Translations under genes and position numbers: made by a program
Notes under the pieces: generated by a model
The model's database searches: none
What the model was told of the DNA's origin: nothing
What the model saw: only the letters and a program-made list of their open reading frames with translations
Assembly: GCA_022706175.1 (NCBI GenBank)
Contig: JAKJDB010000241.1
Span: 1 to 5,123 of the forward strand
Direction: 5' to 3'
Length of the DNA: 5,123 nucleotides
Origin: Candidatus Zhuqueibacterota bacterium
GTDB taxonomy: Bacteria > KSB1 > UBA2214
Part shown: positions 1 to 4,836 of the stretch, one piece after another
How positions within the stretch are numbered: position 1 is the stretch's first letter
Layout: the number at the start of each line of letters is the position of its first letter

Positions 1-1208
1 CCGCCATCGGCGGCGTGGTGCACCTGTTTTTCGCTGGCCGGCATCAGGTGCTGCGAATGGAGGTCAACGGACCCACCAGCAACAGCCCGGTCCTCGAATT
101 CGGCCTGGGCTCTTTGACCTGGCTGGACAGTCTGGCCATCTACTGGCCCTCCGGCCGGGTTCAGCGTCGTTACCGCATTGCGGCGGACCAGCGCCTGCAG
201 ATCACAGAATCCGACACGGTCAGCGGCCGGGACGTCGCCATCGAGCGCGTCGTGAACCCGCTGCCGCTTGTTTCATCAGGCGAAATCATTCCGGCGGTGG
301 TTTTGAAAAACTATGGCCGTGCGACCGCACAAGATCTGTGGGCCCACTGTCTCATCGATTCGAGCGGCATTACCATCTACAACTGCCTGTTGAACATCGA
401 ACAGATGGCGTCCATGGATACGCTCCTGGTCCGGTTTGATCCATGGACTCCGACCCTCCGCAGCGTGTATCTCGTCCATTTCACCATGTATCTGGTCGGA
501 GATCTGCGTCCGGCCAACAACGCACGGACAGCGACCGTGCGCTCGGTCTTTGATCACGACGTCGGCATCCTGAGTGTACATGCGCCGTGCAACGGGGCGA
601 TCCCAAGCTATCCAGTAAACCCGGAGATTGAGATCGAAAACGCAGGTCTTTATGCCGCCGGACCTTTCGACGCCGTATGTGAAATAACGAACGAGGACCA
701 TACGGTCGTCTATCATAACACCTATATGACGCCAACCATGGCGGCGGGGTCCAAGCGCCTCATCACTTTTGCACCCTGGACGCCGTCCACCCTTGGACCA
801 TTCACTTTCCGTTTTGAAATAAATAATTCGCCGGATCAGTTTCCGGCAAACAACAAGGCCTTCTTAACGGCCGTACTAACGACAGAGATCGCAGAGAAAG
901 ACCACGCTCAACCCGACCGCTGCCTGATGGCGTCCAATTATCCCAACCCGTTCAACAGCGCCACCACCATCAACGTGAGGGTTCCGGCTGCAGGCCGATT
1001 GACCCTGCGGCTGTTCAACAGCGCCGGCCGGCCGGTGTGGGCCTGGCACAGCCAAAGAGTCGAGAAGGGAGAACAGCGTATTTTCTGGAACGGAGAGAAT
1101 CAGCACTCCGAACCCGCGGCATCGGGGGTCTATGTATATCGTTTCGAGTTTGAGAATGAAAAGGGGATGGAACAAAGCTTTACCGGCAAAATGCTGATGG
1201 TGAGATAA
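1..1208 (+). CDS. Exported ASPIC/UnbV protein with C-terminal type IX-type sorting domain (5' end outside window)
   Basis: The frame is open to the left edge (codons read from base 3), so the GTG at 15 is not the real start. Residue numbers here count from that GTG. Residues 1-65 match the ASPIC/UnbV pattern: FGLGS at 29-33, the YWPSGRVQ segment at 43-50, and ADQRLQITE at 57-65. In this family the segment normally follows FG-GAP/VCBS propeller repeats, which I infer lie upstream. Residues 73-177 and 182-287 are two related beta-rich modules, probably Ig/CARDB-like. Residues 306-397 form a FlgD-Ig/Por-sorting type tail: SNYPNPFNSATTI, a middle LRLFNSAGRPV strand, SGVYVYRFE, and a basic end KMLMVR. 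Such tails direct export through the type IX system and surface attachment or release. The protein is therefore probably extracellular; its ligand or substrate is unknown. Cysteines are few. Family assignment of the two ends is firm, function is not. Confidence 0.85.
   Translation, partial: AIGGVVHLFFAGRHQVLRMEVNGPTSNSPVLEFGLGSLTWLDSLAIYWPSGRVQRRYRIAADQRLQITESDTVSGRDVAIERVVNPLPLVSSGEIIPAVVLKNYGRATAQDLWAHCLIDSSGITIYNCLLNIEQMASMDTLLVRFDPWTPTLRSVYLVHFTMYLVGDLRPANNARTATVRSVFDHDVGILSVHAPCNGAIPSYPVNPEIEIENAGLYAAGPFDAVCEITNEDHTVVYHNTYMTPTMAAGSKRLITFAPWTPSTLGPFTFRFEINNSPDQFPANNKAFLTAVLTTEIAEKDHAQPDRCLMASNYPNPFNSATTINVRVPAAGRLTLRLFNSAGRPVWAWHSQRVEKGEQRIFWNGENQHSEPAASGVYVYRFEFENEKGMEQSFTGKMLMVR
231..875 (+). 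repeat. Two tandem ~105-residue protein modules inside the exported protein
   Basis: Copy 1 covers 231-545 and copy 2 covers 558-875. Both begin DV[AG]I, carry a mid-module N-[YA]-G turn (KNYG / ENAG), share F-x-PWTP[TS] about 70 residues in (RFDPWTPT / TFAPWTPS), and end with PANN followed by a T-A-[TV] strand. The shared landmarks are at the same spacing, which supports a domain duplication. The DNA copies are strongly diverged, so this is an old duplication and not a recent slippage product. The pattern resembles CARDB/Ig-like spacer modules found between functional heads and sorting tails. Confidence 0.7.
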
Positions 1209-1216
1209 GAAGCGGG

Positions 1217-1240
1217 GACACGCCAGCCGGCTGGCGTGTC
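1217..1240 (+). terminator. Perfect 24-bp palindrome just after the exported-protein gene; probable terminator stem
   Basis: Bases 1217-1228 (GACACGCCAGCC) and 1229-1240 (GGCTGGCGTGTC) are exact reverse complements. As RNA this gives a 10-bp GC-rich stem with a CCGG tetraloop, starting 8 bases after the TAA stop at 1206-1208. The downstream bases (ATACTTCAG) lack a T-run on the plus strand, so it is not a textbook intrinsic terminator. It may act as a transcript-end stabiliser or be a repeat-family palindrome. Confidence 0.5.
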
Positions 1241-1277
1241 ATACTTCAGACTATGGTGAAATACGAAAGATAACAAA

Positions 1278-1338
1278 AAGCGTAACCAGTGCAGCAGCGG
1301 TTGGGAATGAAGAGGGGGGCTGCATCTGGTGAACGCTT
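1278..1338. repeat. Long imperfect inverted repeat / hairpin of unknown origin
   Basis: The left arm (1278-1295) and right arm (1319-1338) pair in three blocks: AAGCGT with ACGCTT, ACCAG with CTGGT, and TGCAGC with GCTGCA. That is 17 pairs, interrupted by one small internal loop (A against GA) and one bulged T. The loop is 1296-1318 and purine-rich, ending in a G-run. A second small hairpin follows, GCTTG (1335-1339) with CAAGC (1346-1350). No ORF of note covers it. It could be a small structured RNA, a miniature-element remnant or a transcript 3' structure; nothing in the sequence decides between these. Confidence 0.45.
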
Positions 1339-1358
1339 GAGTTGGCAAGCTGTTAAAA

Positions 1359-1385
1359 CCACGAAGAGCAGAAAGTTCACGAAGA
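1359..1385. repeat. Degenerate 9-bp tandem repeat (CACGAAG type), three units
   Basis: Three consecutive 9-mers, CCACGAAGA (1359-1367), GCAGAAAGT (1368-1376) and TCACGAAGA (1377-1385), share a C-A-x-x-A-A-G core with 9-bp period. It abuts the stop codon of the GxxExxY relic on the minus strand. From memory, CACGAAGA-type 9-mers often flank GxxExxY genes in environmental bacterial genomes, so this tract may mark the edge of the same dispersed unit. That link is recollection plus position, not proof. Confidence 0.45.
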
Positions 1386-1387
1386 TT

Positions 1388-1660
1388 TTACAAAACGAAT
1401 CTTCTGATCCCTTCCTTTATAAGCTCGACATGTAAGTTAGTCAACAAGCCGACTGACACCTTGGCCAATTTCATATAGGTTAATACTTGTGCTTCATGAA
1501 TTGGCAATAATTTATTCACTGATTTTGTCTCAAGAATTAACCTGTTCTCAACAAACAAATCCAGCCGTTATCCGCAATTCAATTGAATGCCTTTGGATGA
1601 TAAGGGTATGGATTTTAGAACTCGATTCATCCCTCTAAATTTGCCAACCTTCTAACTAAG
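1388..1660 (-). pseudogene. Decayed GxxExxY-family (PD-(D/E)XK_3) gene, C-terminal part only
   Basis: Reading the minus strand from 1642 down to the TAA at 1388-1390 gives a continuous family match broken by one nonsense codon. The N-side has SIPLSSKGIQLNCG, then TAA at 1568-1570, then RLDLFVENRLILETKSVNK, followed by LLPIHEAQVLTYMKLAKVSV, GLLTNLHVELIKEG and IRRFVL. Family members have Tyr (CGYRLDL) at the stop, so one base change explains it. The nuclease-fold residues survive in the remnant: Asp of RLDL, and Glu and Lys of LETK. Upstream, around 1636-1660, similarity seems to continue in another frame (LVRRLANL leading into RGMN), suggesting a frameshift. The N-terminal part carrying the name-giving G-x-x-E-x-x-Y motif is missing. 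The remnant is AT-rich beside its neighbours. The role of intact GxxExxY proteins is not established. A non-functional relic is the best reading. Confidence 0.8.
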
Positions 1661-1720
1661 GAGATTGCTTCAATGTAGATTGATGTCATAGTCATGTCCT
1701 GTGGCTACGCTCGCAATGAC
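1658..1720 (-). repeat. Dispersed-repeat-like element, split version of the GTCATTGCGAGCG...GAAGCAATCTCC sequence
   Basis: On the minus strand 1720-1704 reads GTCATTGCGAGCGTAGC and 1671-1658 reads GAAGCAATCTCCTT. I recognise these joined as one short repeat scattered through many unrelated bacterial genomes, often mistranslated as a peptide ending CERSEAISL. Here about 32 bases (1672-1703) sit between the halves, containing the direct repeat ATGAC-T-ATGAC. The element lies exactly where the missing N-terminal half of the GxxExxY gene should begin, so it may have replaced it. Identification rests on memory of the motif. Confidence 0.5.
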
Positions 1721-1733
1721 CCTGCCGAGCGCA

Positions 1734-1796
1734 GAAGGATCTAACGACGAACAGAAGAAGCAACAGGTTCATACCCCATAAATCGTTAGATCCCTC
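1734..1796 (-). terminator. Hairpin immediately after trxB; probable transcript 3' structure
   Basis: The arms are 1783-1796 and 1734-1747. Read on the minus strand these are GAGGGATCTAACGA and TCGTTAGATCCTTC, forming a 14-bp stem with a single G-U pair and a 35-base loop. On the plus strand the same position is an A-C mismatch, so the fold is better in the trxB direction. It begins five bases after the trxB stop codon. A pyrimidine-rich stretch follows but no long U-run. It could be a weak terminator, or the inverted ends of a small repeat element. Confidence 0.45.
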
Positions 1797-1801
1797 AGCT
1801 C

Positions 1802-2737
1802 TTATCTTCCAGGATACGCTTTGCCCGCGTGCTCGGCAATATAACGCTCCGCTTCGATCGCAGCCTGACAACCGGTCCCTGCTGCGGTAATCGCCTGACG
1901 ATACACAGAATCCTGCACATCGCCGCAACCGAATACGCCCGCGACATTGGTATGCATGCGCCGGTCGGTCAGCAGATAGCCGCCCTCATCCAGCTGCAAC
2001 TTGCCGGCAAACAGATCGGTGTTGGGATGATGGCCGATGAACACAAAGACACCGTCCACCGGAAAATCCGTGGTCGCGCCGGTCTTGACATTCTTCAGCT
2101 TTAGCGCGTTCACGGATCCTTGTCCCTTGACCTCTTCCACCACCGAATCCCAAACAAATTCCATTTTTTCGTTGGCCCGAGCGCGCTCCTGCAGAATCGC
2201 ATCTGCGCGCAAGCGGTCACGACGGTGGATCAGAGTCACTTTGGCGGCAAAGCGGGTGAGAAACAGCCCCTCATCCAACGCGCTGTTGCCGCCGCCGATC
2301 ACCGCCACATGCTTGCCACTGAAAAAAAAGCCGTCGCAGGTCGCGCAATAGGACACCCCTTTGCCGATGAAGGCGTCTTCACCCGGGACGCCCAGCCGTT
2401 TCGGATTTGATCCGGTGGCCACGATCACGGCTTTGGCCTCATAGACCTGGTCCGCGGTTTTCACTTTCTTGATCTCGCCCGCCAGCTCCACCTCGGTGAC
2501 CACCTCATAGAGCATCTCAGCGCCGAACTTGATCGCCTGCTGTTCCAACAGCTGGTACATCTCAAATCCGCCCAGCCCGTTGGGAAAGCCGGGATAGTTC
2601 TCCAGGTCATTGGTCAGGGTCACCTGTCCGCCGCGTTCCATGCCCGAAATCACCAGCGGCTGCAGATTGGCGCGGCCTGCATAAATAGCGGCAGTCAGGC
2701 CGGCAGGACCGGACCCGATGATAATTACATTGCGCAT
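1802..2737 (-). CDS. trxB: Thioredoxin reductase (NADPH-dependent flavoprotein)
   Basis: 311 residues, the usual length for bacterial low-molecular-weight TrxB. It passes electrons from NADPH through FAD to thioredoxin in the cytoplasm. The FAD site is visible at GSGPAG (8-13) and GCGD (270-273), with GGQ at 36-38. The redox-active pair is CATC at 131-134. The NADPH domain shows VIGGGNSA (146-153) and the 2'-phosphate contact HRRDRLR (171-177), so NADPH rather than NADH is expected. The second glycine motif has Asn151 where many TrxB have Asp (GGGDSA), a tolerated variant. The start is fixed by a strong GGAGGAG three bases upstream of ATG. It is last in a minus-strand run behind the NIF3 gene, 95 bp away, and a hairpin lies in that gap, so its level may be set partly independently. 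No frameshift or missing catalytic residue is seen. Confidence 0.97.
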   Translation of the reverse strand: MRNVIIIGSGPAGLTAAIYAGRANLQPLVISGMERGGQVTLTNDLENYPGFPNGLGGFEMYQLLEQQAIKFGAEMLYEVVTEVELAGEIKKVKTADQVYEAKAVIVATGSNPKRLGVPGEDAFIGKGVSYCATCDGFFFSGKHVAVIGGGNSALDEGLFLTRFAAKVTLIHRRDRLRADAILQERARANEKMEFVWDSVVEEVKGQGSVNALKLKNVKTGATTDFPVDGVFVFIGHHPNTDLFAGKLQLDEGGYLLTDRRMHTNVAGVFGCGDVQDSVYRQAITAAGTGCQAAIEAERYIAEHAGKAYPGR

Positions 2738-2740
2738 GCA

Positions 2741-2747
2741 CTCCTCC
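2741..2747 (-). promoter_or_regulatory. Ribosome binding site of trxB
   Basis: The minus strand reads GGAGGAG followed by TGC and ATG. The anti-Shine-Dalgarno match is near perfect and fixes the start at 2737. The strength suggests efficient translation even if trxB sits at the end of a long transcript. Confidence 0.8.
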
Positions 2748-2780
2748 AGAATTCGATTCTACTCTTGCCGATAATAAGAT

Positions 2781-2807
2781 GCTGCGAACCGCGGAAAGAT
2801 TCGCAGC
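2781..2807 (-). terminator. Hairpin in the nif3-trxB gap; weak terminator or attenuator candidate
   Basis: GCTGCGAA (2781-2788) and TTCGCAGC (2800-2807) are exact inverted repeats with an 11-base loop. On the minus strand the stem is followed by ATCTTATTAT, T-rich but not a clean run. A smaller 5-bp hairpin, GAGGG/CCCTC at 2821-2834, overlaps the stop codon of the upstream gene. Together they could reduce read-through into trxB or protect a processed end. I see no convincing separate trxB promoter in the gap. Confidence 0.4.
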
Positions 2808-2832
2808 CATTCAAGCGGCCGAGGGTGAACCC

Positions 2833-3579
2833 TCACACCGGATTATTGCGCTCGATGAAGCGGACCTGCACGGGAAAAGTCCGAGCCAGATGCTCGCCCA
2901 ACGCACGAATGCCCATGCGCTCTGTGGCATAGTGGCCGGCGGCGATAAAATGAACGGCGTTCTCTTCCGCCAGGTTCATCGTCTCCTCCTTGGCCTCGCC
3001 GGTGATAAACGCATCCAGCCCCGCCTCCACGGCATCGCTCAAATCCCTGGCCGCACCTCCGGAGCAGAATCCGATCCGCTGGATCTGTTCCGGCCCGGCG
3101 GCGAACACCAGCGCCGAATGTTGAAACACGGCTTCCACCTGTTGCGTCAGCTGCCCGATGGTCAGGCCGGCCACACGGCCCTGCACGCCGACTTCGCCCA
3201 GGGGCGTGACCTGTTCCAACCCCAGCGCTCGAGCCGCCAACGCGTTGTTGCCCAGCACCGGATGTTTATCCAGAGCAAGGTGATAACCCAACAGAGTGAT
3301 GTCGTTCTGTAAAAGTATTTTCAGCCGGCCTTTCAAAGGACCTTGGACCACTCGCGGCTCGCGATCCCAGAACAATCCGTGATGCACGATGATCATGTCC
3401 GCCTGCCACTCGACCGCCTGCTGAAACAGCCGGGCACCGGCGGAAACCGCGGTAACGATCTTGTGCACCTGCTCTTTGCCCTCCACTTGCAGACCGGCCG
3501 GACTGTAATCCTTCACCTGATCGACCTGCAGATAGTCGTTCACATACTGGATGAGATCATCACGGGGAACCATTTTCAT
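2833..3579 (-). CDS. NIF3/DUF34 (YbgI-like) dinuclear metal-binding protein
   Basis: 248 residues, nearly the length of E. coli YbgI. Members form hexameric toroids with a two-metal site on each subunit. Some are labelled GTP cyclohydrolase 1 type 2, but the cellular role is unsettled. Metal ligands expected in the family are all present: His66 and His67 (IVHHGLFW), Asp104 (HLALDKH), and His216 and Glu220 (GHYATER). Other family blocks are SPAGLQV near residue 26, LGNNALAA near 109, IGFCSGG near 169 and DAFITGE at 189-195. The compact length means the PII-like insertion of longer NIF3 proteins is absent. A second in-frame ATG is at residue 3, and the site upstream is weak, so either could be the start. 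The gene begins 11 bp after the nitroreductase stop, implying co-transcription. Confidence 0.93.
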   Translation of the reverse strand: MKMVPRDDLIQYVNDYLQVDQVKDYSPAGLQVEGKEQVHKIVTAVSAGARLFQQAVEWQADMIIVHHGLFWDREPRVVQGPLKGRLKILLQNDITLLGYHLALDKHPVLGNNALAARALGLEQVTPLGEVGVQGRVAGLTIGQLTQQVEAVFQHSALVFAAGPEQIQRIGFCSGGAARDLSDAVEAGLDAFITGEAKEETMNLAEENAVHFIAAGHYATERMGIRALGEHLARTFPVQVRFIERNNPV

Positions 3580-3590
3580 CCGCTTTCGTT

Positions 3591-4172
3591 TCAGTAGCCA
3601 TTGATATGCAACACCGACTCCAGGGGGCGCTTGGGTACATGCAGCCGTCCTTGTTCATCGCGGTAATATTTGACCGAGTCGTGTAAAGGTTCTGCCACCG
3701 GATCCTCAGCCGGATATCCAAGGGCCAGCAGGGAATCCAGGTCACAGTGTTCCGGAATGGCCAACTCCGCTTTAATGTCCGCGCGATCGATGATGGAACC
3801 GATCCAACAGGCGGCAACGCCCTGTTCCAGCGCCGTGAGGATCATGTTTTCCGCTGCCGCGCCCACATCGGCGCTGTACCCTTCTGCGCGAATTTTTTTG
3901 TTCACCAGAATCAGAATGAACGCGACAGGCGCCTGATCCACGCCCGGTTTGCCCTGGTCCGGCGGCAGATAGCCGGCCCATCGAGTGCGGTCAAACACAT
4001 ACTGCACGGCCCTGGTCTGTTCGAGGATCATGAACTCCAAGGGCTGCAGATTGGAGGCCGAAGGCGCCAGCCGGCCGGCATCAACGACTTGCTTCAGCGT
4101 ATCCAGCGCGATCGGCCTTTGCGCAAAACGGCGCACGGTTCGACGTTTACGAATCAAATCATACACGGACAT
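3591..4172 (-). CDS. Nitroreductase family FMN oxidoreductase
   Basis: 193 residues. Family proteins are FMN-binding homodimers that reduce nitro groups, quinones, flavins or enones with NAD(P)H; the physiological substrate here is unknown. Seen: the N-terminal RKRRTVRRF phosphate-binding block (8-16), PSASNLQPLEF (37-47) lining the FMN, and the helix/loop DVGAAAENMILTALEQG (102-118) running into CWIGSI (122-127), where the isoalloxazine ring packs. LALGYP at 149-154 is the usual C-terminal landmark. The start at 4172 is chosen because AGGAGGT lies three bases upstream. The open frame continues further upstream but would run antisense through the next gene and has no family similarity. It is first in the minus-strand run, 11 bp ahead of the NIF3 gene. 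The C-terminal tail (LHVPKRPLESVLHINGY) is ordinary for such small members. Confidence 0.92.
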   Translation of the reverse strand: MSVYDLIRKRRTVRRFAQRPIALDTLKQVVDAGRLAPSASNLQPLEFMILEQTRAVQYVFDRTRWAGYLPPDQGKPGVDQAPVAFILILVNKKIRAEGYSADVGAAAENMILTALEQGVAACWIGSIIDRADIKAELAIPEHCDLDSLLALGYPAEDPVAEPLHDSVKYYRDEQGRLHVPKRPLESVLHINGY

Positions 4173-4175
4173 ACG

Positions 4176-4182
4176 ACCTCCT
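4176..4182 (-). promoter_or_regulatory. Ribosome binding site deciding the nitroreductase start
   Basis: Minus strand reads AGGAGGT, then CGT, then ATG at 4172. This strong site, together with the family N-terminus (MSVYDLIRKRRTVRRF), excludes the much longer upstream extension of the frame. Confidence 0.85.
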
Positions 4183-4215
4183 GATGACGATAAACCGGCC
4201 CCTCCCGTTCCCGCT

Positions 4216-4243
4216 AATTTAAGGGCTGCAGAATAAAAAACAA
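4216..4243 (-). promoter_or_regulatory. Possible promoter of the nitroreductase-NIF3-trxB run
   Basis: On the minus strand a -35-like TTGTTT (4243-4238) and a -10-like TAAATT (4221-4216) are 16 bases apart, 44 bases upstream of the ATG. The match to the housekeeping sigma consensus is partial, and FCB-type bacteria often use different -33/-7 elements, so this is only a candidate. Confidence 0.35.
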
Positions 4244-4276
4244 AGAGAAAACAGCTGGGCAGGCGGATAAAAGACT

Positions 4277-4304
4277 TTGTTATTTCTCGATTATGTGATA
4301 TATT
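4277..4304 (+). promoter_or_regulatory. Possible promoter of ptsN-hisS
   Basis: TTGTTA (4277-4282) and TATATT (4299-4304) are spaced by 16 bases in an AT-rich stretch. The expected start of transcription would leave a leader of under 20 bases before the ATG at 4329. No repressor operator or leader peptide is evident. Confidence 0.4.
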
Positions 4305-4328
4305 TATTATTGGAATTACGGAGTAGCT

Positions 4329-4790
4329 ATGAAATTGCAGGATCTTCTGTCGGAGCAGGTCATTCGCGTGCCCCTGCACCACACAGAAAAAGAAAAAATC
4401 ATCGAGGAACTGATCGATCTGATCCATCAGTCCGGCAAAATAAAGGATCGTGACCTGGCCCTTGCCAAAGTGCTGGAGCGCGAACGTGTGATGAGCACCG
4501 GCATGGGCGAAGGGGTGGCGATCCCGCACGCCAAAACCGAAGCGGTGGAGGAACTGGCGGCCGCGTTCGGCATCACCCGCCAGGGGGTGGATTTCGCCGC
4601 CATGGACGACAAACCGGTACGGCTGATCTTTCTTTTAGTGGGTCCCATGGATCCGACCGGTCCACACCTTCAGGCGCTCAGCCGTATCTCCCGGCTGATG
4701 CATCGCAGTGAATTCCGCGACCGATTGGTGGGTTGTCCATCCGCCGCAGCGGTGCTGGAAGCCATTGCATTGGAAGAAAATGATCTCTAA
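4329..4790 (+). CDS. ptsN: PTS EIIA domain protein, PtsN/fructose type (stand-alone)
   Basis: 153 residues, a single EIIA domain with nothing fused to it. EIIA proteins take phosphate from HPr or NPr on a histidine. The fructose/mannitol/nitrogen group includes PtsN, which regulates rather than transports. The phospho-accepting residue is His67 in GVAIPHAKT (62-70), preceded by the typical ERERVMSTGMGEG. The later FLLVGP and the helix HLQALSRISRLM are family landmarks. With no EIIB or EIIC gene in view, a regulatory role is more likely than sugar import; this is inference. GGAG lies five bases before the ATG. The next gene, hisS, starts 46 bp after the stop, or overlaps it if an upstream ATG is used, so the two are probably co-transcribed. 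The gene symbol is assigned by domain type, not by proven orthology. Confidence 0.88.
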   Translation: MKLQDLLSEQVIRVPLHHTEKEKIIEELIDLIHQSGKIKDRDLALAKVLERERVMSTGMGEGVAIPHAKTEAVEELAAAFGITRQGVDFAAMDDKPVRLIFLLVGPMDPTGPHLQALSRISRLMHRSEFRDRLVGCPSAAAVLEAIALEENDL

Positions 4791-4836
4791 CCGTCCCCAG
4801 GGCCGGCAAACGTTCACCCCGCAAGAAGAGAAGGTT

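Noticed and set aside
1271..1358. Integron attC site suggested by the hairpin and nearby TAAC/GTTAAAA bases
   Set aside because: The outer boxes do not fit RYYYAAC and GTTRRRY in the right positions, there is no integrase or cassette, and the arms continue past where attC boxes should end.
1209..1801. CRISPR array
   Set aside because: The only tandem units are three degenerate 9-mers with no spacers of uniform length, and no cas gene is present.
1692..1928. A 78-residue minus-strand frame overlapping the 3' end of trxB
   Set aside because: Most of it is trxB read in the wrong frame; the rest reads through the 3' hairpin and the dispersed repeat (ending GHCERS), a known source of spurious peptides.
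2779..3597. Plus-strand open frames opposite the NIF3 gene (up to 177 residues)
   Set aside because: They are antisense shadows of a gene with all its family motifs intact; their translations resemble no family and lack ribosome binding sites.
4173..4328. Riboswitch or T-box ahead of hisS/ptsN
   Set aside because: The candidate leader is under 20 bases, with no specifier loop, T-box core or terminator/antiterminator pair.
4173..4529. A long N-terminal extension of the nitroreductase (a 312-residue open frame)
   Set aside because: It runs antisense through the start of ptsN, has no family similarity, and a strong AGGAGGT site plus the conserved N-terminus fix the start at 4172.
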